A stretch of 38,646 bases of DNA from an uncultured Oscillospiraceae bacterium (GCA_934643765.1 CAKUCT010000001.1:1-38646); one strand, 5' to 3'. Numbered from the stretch's first letter, positions 1-7,260 are shown. The notes: generated by a model not told the origin, from the letters alone. A program made the numbers and translations.

Positions 1-1408
1 TTGCGCAGGCGGCGACCGTGTTGTTCGGGCAGATCAGGTTGCCGAGCGAAGCGCCCGCGTTCTGACCGGCGAAGATGGTGATGGGGTTCATGCCGAGATC
101 AAGCGCTGCCTGCAGGTGCATATCGGCAAACATGATGTTCGAACCAAGACCCGTGCCGGTGATGAACGCGCCGCTCGAGCCGATCAGGACGGCCGCTGCC
201 GGATAGAACTTGCCGACAACCGCTGCAATATCAGAAGCCAGCAGGTTCATCATGCCAGTGCTAGGCGACTGCATGACGTAGGCGACGACAAGCAGGCTGC
301 CCATGGTCACCAGAACCGGGGCCACATGGCCGACCGTACGCTTGCAGACATCGCCGTAGGTCTTGGTGCTGACGCCGAGCGTTGCCGCGCCCAGCATGCC
401 GCAGATCAGGATGACAATGTCAACCCAGAAGATATAGCCGAATGTGCACATGACGGCAAAGCCGTTGGGGACAACTGCCGGGAAGCCGTAGCGGATCAGC
501 GGCAGCAGAACGAGCATGTAAACGTAAGGAGACATTGCCTTGAAGGAGGAGTATTTGCGCTCGCGCTTTTCTTCCTTGTTGCGGAACTCGTCGGGCGTCT
601 TCACGCCGAAGAGCTTGACATATGCAACAGACAGCAAAATCGAGATGAGGCCCGTGCCCATCGAGGTAACTTCCGCGCCCACAAAGTTGGACAGCGCAAA
701 CATCACAAGACACGTCGACACGCCGGCGAAGGTCAGATACGGGACGATGCCCTTGAAGCCCTTCTTGCCGTAGGCCATCCAGACCATGATGAAGGGGATG
801 ACCAGGACGCCGAACATATGGAAGCGGCCAACCATGGCGGAGTTGAGGGCGACCGTGGATACGCCCGCGTCAACAAGCGCCGCGCCGCCATTGATGGTGG
901 TCAGGCCCGCGCCGCCCCAGGAGGCGGGGGTTGCGTCGCCAAGCAGGGCGATTGCAATGGATGTGACCGGGTCAAAGCCCAGGGCGACCAGGAACGGCGC
1001 TGCGATGGCGGCCGGAGCGCCGGCGCCTGCCGCGCCTTCCAGGAAGATCGGGAGCATCATGCCGATGATGACGACCTGCACGCGGCGGTCGTCGCTGATC
1101 TGGGCGATGGTGGCCTTGACGTCTTCAATCGCGCCGGTCTCACGCAGCAGATTCAGAATGACAAACGCGCCGAAGACCATCAGGACAATCTTGAGGCCCT
1201 CTTTGATGCCCTTCCAGACAAGCGGATCATAGGTTGCGACATTTTCCTTGAAGGTTGCGCCGGTGACATTAAAGTACGTAAATGCAAGAATCAGCGTCCA
1301 GACCAGGGCGACAGGCGCGACTTTTTTCGCGGACTGATGGAATGCCAGGATACCGACCAATACAACGATGATCGGACTGAGCGCCATAACAAAATTCAAA
1401 AATTCCAT
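1..1408 (-). CDS. lctP: L-lactate permease (LctP family), 3' end cut off by window edge
   Basis: The minus strand reads open from an ATG at 1408 to the window edge: 469 codons of a very hydrophobic, multi-spanning protein. The signature of the lactate permease family (TC 2.A.14) is clear: FLEGAAGAGAP at about residues 122-132, followed by an LLGDATPASWGG segment, and near the visible end TGTGLGSNIMFADMHLQA and AGQNAGASLGNLICPNN. Family members are usually about 500-560 residues, so less than 100 residues are probably missing. The protein should bring lactate (or glycolate) across the cytoplasmic membrane by proton symport. The start is chosen from the hydrophobic N-terminus MEFLNFVMALSP; the upstream ribosome-binding site is weak. 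No good promoter is visible between this gene and the terminator hairpin at 1485-1513. Confidence 0.9.
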   Translation of the reverse strand, partial: MEFLNFVMALSPIIVVLVGILAFHQSAKKVAPVALVWTLILAFTYFNVTGATFKENVATYDPLVWKGIKEGLKIVLMVFGAFVILNLLRETGAIEDVKATIAQISDDRRVQVVIIGMMLPIFLEGAAGAGAPAAIAAPFLVALGFDPVTSIAIALLGDATPASWGGAGLTTINGGAALVDAGVSTVALNSAMVGRFHMFGVLVIPFIMVWMAYGKKGFKGIVPYLTFAGVSTCLVMFALSNFVGAEVTSMGTGLISILLSVAYVKLFGVKTPDEFRNKEEKRERKYSSFKAMSPYVYMLVLLPLIRYGFPAVVPNGFAVMCTFGYIFWVDIVILICGMLGAATLGVSTKTYGDVCKRTVGHVAPVLVTMGSLLVVAYVMQSPSTGMMNLLASDIAAVVGKFYPAAAVLIGSSGAFITGTGLGSNIMFADMHLQAALDLGMNPITIFAGQNAGASLGNLICPNNTVAACA

Positions 1409-1474
1409 GAGGGGTGTCTCTCTTTCTTCAGGTTTTTTTCAAATCCGCTGCCGGCCGGACAGTGGCATGTTTGA

Positions 1475-1513
1475 ACAAAAGAAAGAGGCTCCGCCGAAAC
1501 GTGGCGGAGCCTC
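1475..1513 (-). terminator. Rho-independent terminator between the small peptide gene and lctP
   Basis: A perfect 11-bp GC-rich stem (1485-1495 with 1503-1513, 7-nt loop) is followed on the minus strand by a T-rich run (TTTCTTTTGTT). It lies 32 nt after the stop of the 70-residue gene and about 75 nt before the lctP start, so it either ends the small transcript or acts as an attenuator for lctP. Confidence 0.75.
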
Positions 1514-1544
1514 TGGTATCTATTCCGTTGTCGCGCTGACGCGA

Positions 1545-1757
1545 TTATGCGGAATGTCGTGCCATTTGGCAGATCGTCATGTTTCGGGTAGCTTTCGCCC
1601 CAAGAAGTCGAATGCTCAGAATGGAAATAAGCGCAAAAATGGACGCCAGTACGGCGTCCAGAATAATAATGATGGAGTTGTTCTCAGAGCATGCAGAAGC
1701 GGCGCAGGAGACCTGTGCAAAACGAGCAGTATTGGCATTCATCATAGCACGGTACAT
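1545..1757 (-). CDS. Small hydrophobic peptide (70 aa), unknown function
   Basis: The ORF starts MYRAMMNANTARF and contains one hydrophobic segment at about residues 29-50 very rich in isoleucine and leucine (eight Ile in about 24 residues), followed by a basic tail. The ATG at 1757 is preceded by AAGGAAG with 8-nt spacing, and a TTGAAA-17-TAAGCT promoter lies just upstream, so expression is plausible. A terminator follows 32 nt after the stop. I do not recognise a family. It could be a single-pass membrane microprotein, or a leader peptide whose translation affects read-through into lctP. Translation itself is inferred from the ribosome-binding site and promoter only. Confidence 0.5.
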   Translation of the reverse strand: MYRAMMNANTARFAQVSCAASACSENNSIIIILDAVLASIFALISILSIRLLGAKATRNMTICQMARHSA

Positions 1758-1788
1758 CGTCGTCGCTTCCTTTCTTTGAGATGGTGCA

Positions 1789-1817
1789 AGCTTATCACGC
1801 CTCACGCCGTTTTTCAA
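1789..1817 (-). promoter_or_regulatory. Sigma-A promoter for the 70-aa gene
   Basis: On the minus strand a -35 TTGAAA (1812-1817) and a -10 TAAGCT (1789-1794) are separated by exactly 17 nt, about 32 nt upstream of the start codon at 1757. Confidence 0.5.
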
Positions 1818-1819
1818 GA

Positions 1820-1866
1820 GAAAATTTTGCTTGCCCGGAAACATTGGCGACTGCGACAAAATTTTC
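1820..1866. promoter_or_regulatory. Inverted repeat, possible operator for the TetR-type regulator
   Basis: Perfect 10-bp inverted arms GAAAATTTTG (1820-1829) and CAAAATTTTC (1857-1866), 27 nt apart, lie in the intergenic space between the divergent 70-aa gene and the tetR-like gene. The left arm abuts the -35 of the minus-strand promoter. A second smaller dyad, TTCGTTT with AAACGAA, follows at 1864-1883. The operator role is inference from position. Confidence 0.3.
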
Positions 1867-1946
1867 GTTTCTGAAAAAACGAAGATTGTTGAAACCACAA
1901 ACGGCTGCGCGCAGTCTTGTCGTACAAGTTGCTCGCTGAATATGGC

Positions 1947-1975
1947 TTGCGGCGGCGCTTGTTCTACGGTAAAAT
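1947..1975 (+). promoter_or_regulatory. Candidate promoter of the TetR-family gene
   Basis: TTGCGG (1947-1952), a 17-nt spacer and TAAAAT (1970-1975) lie about 30 nt ahead of the regulator's start codon. Confidence 0.45.
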
Positions 1976-2005
1976 GGGTATAAACCAACGGAAAGAAGGT
2001 ACTTT

Positions 2006-2575
2006 ATGGCAGGTTTTACCAAGCAGGCCATCGAAGCAGCGTTTTTGCAGCTGCTCGCGGAAAAGCCGCTCCATGAGATCAGCGTCACATCCATTGCCGA
2101 ACGCTGCGGCATCAGCCGCAAGTCCTTCTACTATTACTATCAGGACATCCCGGCGCTGCTGGAAGAAATTTTTGTCACCCGCGCCGACGCCTTTATCGCC
2201 CGCAGCGGGGCCTTTTCTTCGCTGGAAGAATGCCTCAGCGCCGCGATTGAAATGCTCCTCAGCGACAAGCAGCTGGTGATGCATGTCTACCGCTCGGTCA
2301 ACCGGGACATTTTTGATCGGAGCCTGCTGCGTATCTGCGACTACGGCGTGCGGAGCTACATTGAAGCAAATCCGCTGGCCGCGCAGATACCGGCCGAAGA
2401 TCGCAGACTGATCATCGGGCTTTATCGTGGCGAATGCTTCGGCCTGATCTCGGAATGGATGCTGCGCGGCATGCAGGAGGATATCCTGCCGCAGTTCCAC
2501 CGTATCTGTCAGCTCCGCCAGGGCATGGTCGAAGAGCTTCTTCGCCGGGCGGTAAGCACGCCTTCCGAATCTTAA
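2006..2575 (+). CDS. TetR/AcrR-family transcriptional regulator (DhaS-like)
   Basis: The 189-residue protein has a typical N-terminal TetR helix-turn-helix: LHEISVTSIAERCGISRKSFYYYYQD at about residues 22-47, written here as two overlapping motifs SVTSIAERCGIS and KSFYYYYQD. The rest is helical and would form the ligand-binding and dimerisation domain, with a length normal for the family. The arrangement resembles the DhaS-type subgroup of Firmicutes. The ATG at 2006 has an AAGAAGG site 6 nt upstream. It is divergent from the 70-aa gene and lctP and upstream of, but separated by a terminator from, the radical SAM gene; it probably controls itself and one of these neighbours. The ligand cannot be read from the sequence. 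Confidence 0.88.
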   Translation: MAGFTKQAIEAAFLQLLAEKPLHEISVTSIAERCGISRKSFYYYYQDIPALLEEIFVTRADAFIARSGAFSSLEECLSAAIEMLLSDKQLVMHVYRSVNRDIFDRSLLRICDYGVRSYIEANPLAAQIPAEDRRLIIGLYRGECFGLISEWMLRGMQEDILPQFHRICQLRQGMVEELLRRAVSTPSES

Positions 2576-2580
2576 TGTCA

Positions 2581-2618
2581 GCGCACCTGCAGATTTTTTT
2601 GCAGGTGCGCTTGTTTTT
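2581..2618 (+). terminator. Rho-independent terminator after the TetR-family gene
   Basis: An 11-bp perfect stem, GCGCACCTGCA (2581-2591) with TGCAGGTGCGC (2600-2610), is followed by TTGTTTTT. It begins five bases after the stop codon. Confidence 0.9.
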
Positions 2619-2700
2619 AGGCATTTTTTGCATCAATGCTGCATTTTTGGTCAGTTTCAGACGCCTGCCCAGTTTGGTAACACCGGCTGCACTTTGTCCG

Positions 2701-2729
2701 TATCAAATGCCGCAGAAGACGGGTATACT
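2701..2729 (+). promoter_or_regulatory. Possible promoter of the radical SAM gene
   Basis: A good -10 (TATACT, 2724-2729) lies 17 nt after a poor -35 (TATCAA, 2701-2706), in the 160-bp gap downstream of the terminator. Only the -10 is convincing. Confidence 0.35.
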
Positions 2730-2781
2730 TGAAATCAATCAAAGCATCACCGCTTTTGGCAAATGGAAAGGACGATTCTGC

Positions 2782-4164
2782 ATGACACTGACGGATAAAA
2801 TTTCCCACGCGACCGAACGCAAGGCGTTTGAGACCATTCTCGACAACCTGATCAAAAAGGGCCAGACGCACGACGCGAGCGCGGTTGCCAACGATCTGAT
2901 CAACATGGTGCAAAAGCTGCACAGCGATGTCTGGAGCGAAGAATCTTTTGCCACGCTGCGCATGATCGCCGACAACCCCGACGGCAAATGGGCCCACTAT
3001 GTTCAGCGGCTCATCCGCGACAACGACCCCTATATTCTCAAGACCTTCCTGACAAACGCCGTCTATGAAGGCGGCATCCGCGGCTATCATATCGCGCAGG
3101 AGACGGCCAAAAAATACGACATCAACGTTCCCTGGCTGATTTTGATGGACCCGACCTCCGCGTGCAACATGCACTGCACCGGCTGCTGGGCCGCAGAATA
3201 CGGCCACAAGCAAAGCTTGAGCTTCGAGGAGATGGACCGCGTGCTGACCGAGGCCAAGGAACTTGGCACGCACGCATGTCTGTTTACCGGCGGCGAGCCT
3301 TTGATGCGCAAGCAGGATATCATCCGGCTGTGCGAAAAGCACCGCGATATCGCCTTCCACGCATTTACAAACGGCACGCTGATTGATGATGATTTCTGCA
3401 AAGAAATGCTCCGTGTGGGCAACTTCTTCGTCTCTGTGAGCGTCGAGGGCTTTGAAGAAGCCAACGACGGCCGCCGCGGAAACGGCCACTTCCAGAAGGC
3501 ACTGGCCGCGATGGAGCTGATGCACAGCTACCGCATTCCGTTCGGCGTGTCCATCTGCTACACGAGCAAGAACTATCAGGTCGTCACGAGCGACGAGTTT
3601 TTGGACCTGCTCATCTCCAAGGGCTGCGTCTTTGCCTGGTACTTCCACTATATGCCCGTCGGCCAGAACGCGGACACTTCCCTGCTCCTAACCCCGGAAC
3701 AGCGCATCTATATGAAAAACCGTGTGCGTGAGATCCGCGGTGTGACCGGCGGCAAGGAGCTGTACGCCATCGACTTCCAGAACGACGGCGAGTTCGCCGG
3801 CGGCTGCGTGGCCGGCGGCAGAATCTATTGCCATATCAACGCCGCGGGCGATGTGGAGCCGTGTGTCTTTATCCACTACTCCAGCGCGAACATCAAGGAA
3901 AAGCCCTTCCTGGAGTGCCTGCAGCAGCCGCTGTTCAAGCTTTACCGCAAGGGCCAGCCCTTCAACGACAACATGCTCCGGCCGTGTCCGATGCTGGAAA
4001 ACCCGGAGCTGCTGCCGAAAATGGTCGCAGAGTCCGGCGCACACTCAACCGATCTGGAAGCCCCGGAATCTGCCGAGCACCTGTGTGAAAAGTGCAAGGA
4101 CTACGCGGCCTGCTGGAAGCCCACGGCAGAAGATCTCTGGCAGGCGGAGCACCCGCAGGCATAA
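2782..4164 (+). CDS. Radical SAM protein with cysteine-rich SPASM-like C-terminus
   Basis: This 460-residue protein carries the radical SAM signature CNMHCTGC (C128, C132, C135), which holds the [4Fe-4S] cluster that cleaves S-adenosylmethionine, and the GGEP motif at about 170-173. After the barrel, eight more cysteines occur between about 342 and 444, ending in CEKCKDYAAC; this suggests one or two auxiliary clusters as in SPASM/Twitch proteins. About 110 residues precede the radical SAM domain and are mostly helical. The start at 2782 (MTLTDK) is chosen because GGAAAGGA lies 9 nt upstream; the open frame continues further upstream without a good site. No precursor peptide or partner gene is adjacent. 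SPASM proteins often modify peptides or act as anaerobic enzyme activators, but the substrate here is unknown. Confidence 0.85.
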   Translation: MTLTDKISHATERKAFETILDNLIKKGQTHDASAVANDLINMVQKLHSDVWSEESFATLRMIADNPDGKWAHYVQRLIRDNDPYILKTFLTNAVYEGGIRGYHIAQETAKKYDINVPWLILMDPTSACNMHCTGCWAAEYGHKQSLSFEEMDRVLTEAKELGTHACLFTGGEPLMRKQDIIRLCEKHRDIAFHAFTNGTLIDDDFCKEMLRVGNFFVSVSVEGFEEANDGRRGNGHFQKALAAMELMHSYRIPFGVSICYTSKNYQVVTSDEFLDLLISKGCVFAWYFHYMPVGQNADTSLLLTPEQRIYMKNRVREIRGVTGGKELYAIDFQNDGEFAGGCVAGGRIYCHINAAGDVEPCVFIHYSSANIKEKPFLECLQQPLFKLYRKGQPFNDNMLRPCPMLENPELLPKMVAESGAHSTDLEAPESAEHLCEKCKDYAACWKPTAEDLWQAEHPQA

Positions 4165-4234
4165 CCTAACATTCCCCTGAGATGTGTTTTCTCTTCATAC
4201 TTCATATTTCTCTATGTTCCCCCCTCTTCCTGAC

Positions 4235-4270
4235 AGAACGTGCCCGCTGCGTACGCAGCGGGCACGTTCT
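4235..4270. terminator. 36-bp perfect palindrome between convergent genes
   Basis: Bases 4235-4270 read identically on both strands (half-site AGAACGTGCCCGCTGCGT). It would form a very stable cruciform or RNA hairpin. No T-run follows on either side, so it is an atypical terminator; it probably serves both the radical SAM gene and the convergent thioesterase gene. Confidence 0.5.
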
Positions 4271-4303
4271 CCATGCAGAAAAATGTGTATTATTTCTGCA
4301 TGG
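4271..4303. terminator. Second hairpin directly abutting the palindrome
   Basis: An 11-bp perfect stem, CCATGCAGAAA (4271-4281) with TTTCTGCATGG (4293-4303), has an 11-nt AT-rich loop. It starts at the base after the 36-bp palindrome ends and lies 16 bp beyond the thioesterase stop codon. Confidence 0.45.
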
Positions 4304-4319
4304 AAGGGCTGCCGAGGCC

Positions 4320-5063
4320 TTATCTTGCTGCAAAGCGGACAGCAGCCAGGACGGCAGGCTTACCGTCGGCCTTTTTGATGGCGATGCGGACCATATCGCC
4401 GTCCTGCTTCTGATAGACCGAGAGCGTCTCACCCTCCAGGCACGCGGCAGAATAGTGCGCCTCGATGGACGAAATCGTTCCGCTTGCAATCGTTTCCGCC
4501 GGGAAGCAGTCGAGCAGTACGCGGATATACGCAACGTTGTTCATATGCCGGCCAAAATCAATGTCTGTCGGGCGGACGGTGTATTCCCGTACAAAATCTG
4601 ACGGCGTGAAATCGTCGTGAAATCTTGTCGGCGCGTCCGTGATGCCCGCTTCCCCGGTAAAGGGGAAGTCCTGCGGGAAGCCGGACTGTCCAAACGGCAC
4701 GACCTTTTTCTCCGGCCCCAGAATCGCCCACTGCGTCCGGCCGCGCGCGATGAGCGCTTCTCCGCACCGGAGGCTGTAGCTGCGGAAGCAGCGGATGGAT
4801 TTTTCGTCGCAGGGCTCCGGCCAGGTTTTCGCGCGCAGCGTCTGCATGAGCTTTGCCTTTCCCAAAAAATCAATGCGGCTGTGAACCGTCAGCCAGAACT
4901 CGCCGCGCTTTGCCATCGCCGCGCCGCCGACACCGATCAGCTCCGCGTGCTGCGTGGCAATGGCCTGGAAAATCGTAAACGCGCCCAACGGCGACAGCCC
5001 CGCCCGGGCGTCGCAGTAGTCCGGCGTCAGAACAAATTCCTTTTCAAAAAATCCCTGCTGCAT
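4320..5063 (-). CDS. Acyl-ACP thioesterase
   Basis: A 247-residue double-hotdog protein of the bacterial acyl-ACP thioesterase family (PF01643 type), which releases fatty acids from acyl carrier protein in the cytoplasm. The first hotdog begins after FVLTPDYCDARAGLSPLG (about residues 10-27). The second contains the family signature DIDFGRHMNNVAYI (about 167-180), whose Asn and His residues belong to the active-site region. Length is typical. Two in-frame ATGs compete: 5075 and 5063. I prefer 5063 because GGAGG sits 5 nt before it, inside the four upstream codons. The gene is monocistronic, with its own promoter at 5102-5130 and double hairpins beyond its stop. Confidence 0.87.
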   Translation of the reverse strand: MQQGFFEKEFVLTPDYCDARAGLSPLGAFTIFQAIATQHAELIGVGGAAMAKRGEFWLTVHSRIDFLGKAKLMQTLRAKTWPEPCDEKSIRCFRSYSLRCGEALIARGRTQWAILGPEKKVVPFGQSGFPQDFPFTGEAGITDAPTRFHDDFTPSDFVREYTVRPTDIDFGRHMNNVAYIRVLLDCFPAETIASGTISSIEAHYSAACLEGETLSVYQKQDGDMVRIAIKKADGKPAVLAAVRFAAR

Positions 5064-5101
5064 AGTGGCCTCCATTTTCCTTCGGAAGTTTTATTTTGTG
5101 T

Positions 5102-5130
5102 ATTATAACACAGTTTTTGCTGAATTGTAA
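5102..5130 (-). promoter_or_regulatory. Promoter of the acyl-ACP thioesterase gene
   Basis: On the minus strand a perfect -10 TATAAT (5102-5107) follows a partial -35 TTACAA (5125-5130) with a 17-nt spacer, about 39 nt ahead of the start codon at 5063. Confidence 0.55.
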
Positions 5131-5147
5131 GTTCCTGCGCAGGCAGC

Positions 5148-5179
5148 AAAATGCCCCTTCCAAAAGGAAGGGGCATTTT
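5148..5179 (-). terminator. Terminator of the hsp20 gene
   Basis: A 14-bp perfect stem (5148-5161 with 5166-5179) with an AAAA loop and A/T ends begins 12 bp after the hsp20 stop codon. Confidence 0.75.
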
Positions 5180-5191
5180 CAAGATCACTTG

Positions 5192-5638
5192 TTATTCAAT
5201 CGCGATGGACGTGCTGGACGCAAGCTTCTTGGGCTCTGCCTTCGGGAAGGAAATCTGCAGAATGCCGTTTTCAAACGACGCATGCACATCCTCGGGCTTG
5301 ACCGTATCGCCGACATAGAAGCTTCTGCTGCACGAGCCGCTCCAGCGCTCCTGCCGGATGTAACGGCCCTGCTTGTCGGTCTCGTCCTTATCCAGACCCT
5401 TATTGGCCCCGATGACCAGATAGCCATCCTTCAGCTCCAGATCCACATCTTCTTTTTTGAAGCCCGGAAGATCAATGTCCAACTCATACGAATCGTCTGT
5501 CTCACGGACATCGGTCTTCATCAGGTTCTTCGCATGCTTGCCATACAGGGGATTGCGCTCCTGCGGCATCGGCATCATTTCAAACGGTGCGGAGAAGAAA
5601 TCATCGAACAGGTTTTCACCAAAAATGCTGGGCAACAT
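5192..5638 (-). CDS. hsp20: Hsp20/alpha-crystallin small heat-shock protein
   Basis: A 148-residue small heat-shock protein that holds unfolding proteins as an ATP-independent cytoplasmic chaperone. The alpha-crystallin domain runs from about residue 42 (TDVRETDDSYELDIDLPGF) to about 137, with the conserved LPGFKKEDV and FENGILQI(S)FPK strands, and the tail ends in the I-x-I motif (IAI) used for oligomer assembly. The start at 5638 (MLPSIFG) has GGAGG 8 nt upstream; an in-frame ATG at 5653 lies too close to any ribosome-binding site and overlaps that GGAGG. The gene stands alone with its own terminator. Its promoter overlaps a CIRCE element, so HrcA repression is expected. Confidence 0.93.
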   Translation of the reverse strand: MLPSIFGENLFDDFFSAPFEMMPMPQERNPLYGKHAKNLMKTDVRETDDSYELDIDLPGFKKEDVDLELKDGYLVIGANKGLDKDETDKQGRYIRQERWSGSCSRSFYVGDTVKPEDVHASFENGILQISFPKAEPKKLASSTSIAIE

Positions 5639-5769
5639 AAGACATACCTCCATTCATTGACTGCCTCCGTGGGGTTGCGAGCCTGCGCGGCGGTGCTTTT
5701 GCTGCCAGATTATAAACTTGAATTGTTGTTCTCTCGGGGAGCTTTCCTCTCTCCCTCAGGAACAGCTTC

Positions 5770-5797
5770 ATTATATACCCGTTTTTAGCACTGTCAA
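5770..5797 (-). promoter_or_regulatory. Near-consensus sigma-A promoter of hsp20
   Basis: On the minus strand TTGACA (5792-5797) and TATAAT (5770-5775), both perfect hexamers, are separated by 16 nt. The -35 hexamer lies inside the CIRCE element. Confidence 0.85.
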
Positions 5798-5811
5798 GAG
5801 GCGAGTGCTAA
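5785..5811. promoter_or_regulatory. CIRCE element (HrcA operator)
   Basis: The 27-bp dyad TTAGCACTG-N9-GAGTGCTAA matches the CIRCE consensus TTAGCACTC-N9-GAGTGCTAA at 17 of 18 arm positions with the exact 9-nt spacer. It covers the -35 of the hsp20 promoter, so HrcA binding would block RNA polymerase until heat stress. The hrcA gene itself is not in the window. Confidence 0.9.
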
Positions 5812-5925
5812 AATTCACAGAAATCGCAAAATCTGTTCACAGAAAAGACATATTTGATTTTGGTTTCATTCTTTGCTAAGAAATCTCTTAAATTTCCTGA
5901 AGATTCCCCAATTTTCCGGCATATG

Positions 5926-5934
5926 TGCTATGAT
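5926..5934 (+). promoter_or_regulatory. Extended -10 promoter for the deacetylase gene
   Basis: TG-C-TATGAT (5926-5934) is an extended -10 element about 28 nt ahead of the start codon; no recognisable -35 is present. The intergenic stretch 5639-5962 otherwise holds only the hsp20 promoter and CIRCE. Confidence 0.4.
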
Positions 5935-5962
5935 AGAAAGCACTTCACAAGGAGATGAAACC

Positions 5963-7228
5963 ATGAACCAGCGAAAATTTCTCGGCGCCCTTCTGGCGCT
6001 TCTGCTTGCAATCAGCCTGGCTGTTCCGGCCCGGGCTTCCGATTCCGGAAGCAAACTGATCGCCATAACCTTTGACGACGGGCCCGGGCCATACACCGGC
6101 ACGCTTTTGGACGAGTTGGCCGCGCGCGATGTGCAGGCGACATTTTTTGTCTCCGGCTACCGCGCGGCAAGCTATCCCAAAACGCTCGAGCGGATTGTAA
6201 ATGAAGGCCATCAGCTGGCAAGCCACACCCAGAACCACAAAAATCTCAACACCCTCTCCGCCGGCCAGATTGCAACCGAAATCAGCCAGACTCAAGCCTA
6301 CATCACCGCCGCCGGCGGAGACGATCCTGCCTACATCCGCCCGCCCTACGGCAACGCCAACAAAACCGTCCGCGCGCAGGTAAACGTCCCTCTGATCAAC
6401 TGGTCGGTGGACCCGGAGGACTGGAAATACAAAAATGCCGATACGGTCTGCAAAAACATTCTCGCCGGAAGCTACGACGGCGCAATCATTCTTGTCCACG
6501 ACATCTATGAAACCAGCGTCAACGGCGCGCTGGCCGCGATAGACAAGCTCCTTGCAGACGGCTATGAATTTGTAACCGTGCGTGACCTTCTCCTGCGCCG
6601 CGGCATTGCGCCGGAGACAGGCGTCATGTACTACGATGCCAAAAACACGGGCGTGAATCTGGACGCAGATGAGGTTGGAAGCGCCTATTTTGACGAGAGC
6701 TATCTTTCAGAACACTGGGCCTATGACGCGCTGGACTTTTGTCTGCGCCACGGCTATCTTGAATCAGAACCGGATGGCCGCGTGCGGCCCAACAAGGCCG
6801 TCACCCGCGGTGAGTTCGTCGCCTCGCTCGCCAGGCTCTGCGGCATCGACGAGAGCTACAAATATTATGATGAGACCGGCTACACAGATATTGAGCAGGA
6901 CAGTGCGCTGGCCCCCTATGTCAAGTGGGCGCGCGACGCGGGGCTGATGAACGGCTCTAACGGTGCGTTTCTGCCGGAAAAACGTCTGACCCGCGAGCAG
7001 ATGGCAACCGTCATCGCCCGGTTTCTGATCGTGCGCGGCCAGGCGCGGGAGGTTTCCGCGGAGCTTAATTACGCGGACAGCGCACAGATCTCTTCCTGGG
7101 CCAAAAACGGCGTCGCGCTTTGCACGCAGGAGGGTATCCTGCAGGGCGCAAACGGCCGCTTCCGCCCAAAGGGGCGGCTCACGCGCGCCGAAATGGCCAC
7201 TATCTTGTATCGCCTGAGCGAAGTTTAA
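5963..7228 (+). CDS. Secreted polysaccharide deacetylase (CE4) with C-terminal SLH repeats
   Basis: A 421-residue exported enzyme. Residues 1-26 are a signal peptide ending VPARA. The NodB/CE4 domain (about 32-215) shows all motifs: TFDDGP (36-41, catalytic base and metal Asp), SHTQNH (87-92, metal His88 and His92), RPPYG (126-130), DPEDW (150-154) and LVHDIY (177-182). The family removes N-acetyl groups from peptidoglycan or other acetylated glycans. Three SLH-type repeats follow (about 248-292, 306-352, 368-415), with TRGEF, TREQMATV and TRAEMATI motifs; these should bind pyruvylated wall polymer and keep the enzyme on the cell surface. The start at 5963 has GGAG 8 nt upstream. It is monocistronic, ending at the hairpin 7232-7260. 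Confidence 0.92.
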   Translation: MNQRKFLGALLALLLAISLAVPARASDSGSKLIAITFDDGPGPYTGTLLDELAARDVQATFFVSGYRAASYPKTLERIVNEGHQLASHTQNHKNLNTLSAGQIATEISQTQAYITAAGGDDPAYIRPPYGNANKTVRAQVNVPLINWSVDPEDWKYKNADTVCKNILAGSYDGAIILVHDIYETSVNGALAAIDKLLADGYEFVTVRDLLLRRGIAPETGVMYYDAKNTGVNLDADEVGSAYFDESYLSEHWAYDALDFCLRHGYLESEPDGRVRPNKAVTRGEFVASLARLCGIDESYKYYDETGYTDIEQDSALAPYVKWARDAGLMNGSNGAFLPEKRLTREQMATVIARFLIVRGQAREVSAELNYADSAQISSWAKNGVALCTQEGILQGANGRFRPKGRLTRAEMATILYRLSEV

Positions 7229-7231
7229 AAG

Positions 7232-7260
7232 AAGTCCCGGATGCGTAGCATCCGGGACTT
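7232..7260 (+). terminator. Terminator hairpin after the deacetylase gene (copy 1 of a repeated stem)
   Basis: A 13-bp perfect stem, AAGTCCCGGATGC (7232-7244) with GCATCCGGGACTT (7248-7260), has the triloop GTA and begins 3 bp after the stop. The T-run is short. A 12-bp core of the same stem is repeated at 7420-7446. Confidence 0.7.

Noticed and set aside
116..1474. Plus-strand open frame of about 450 codons at the left end
   Set aside because: It is the reverse complement of the lactate permease gene; its composition (Asp, Arg, His, Gln rich) is not protein-like.
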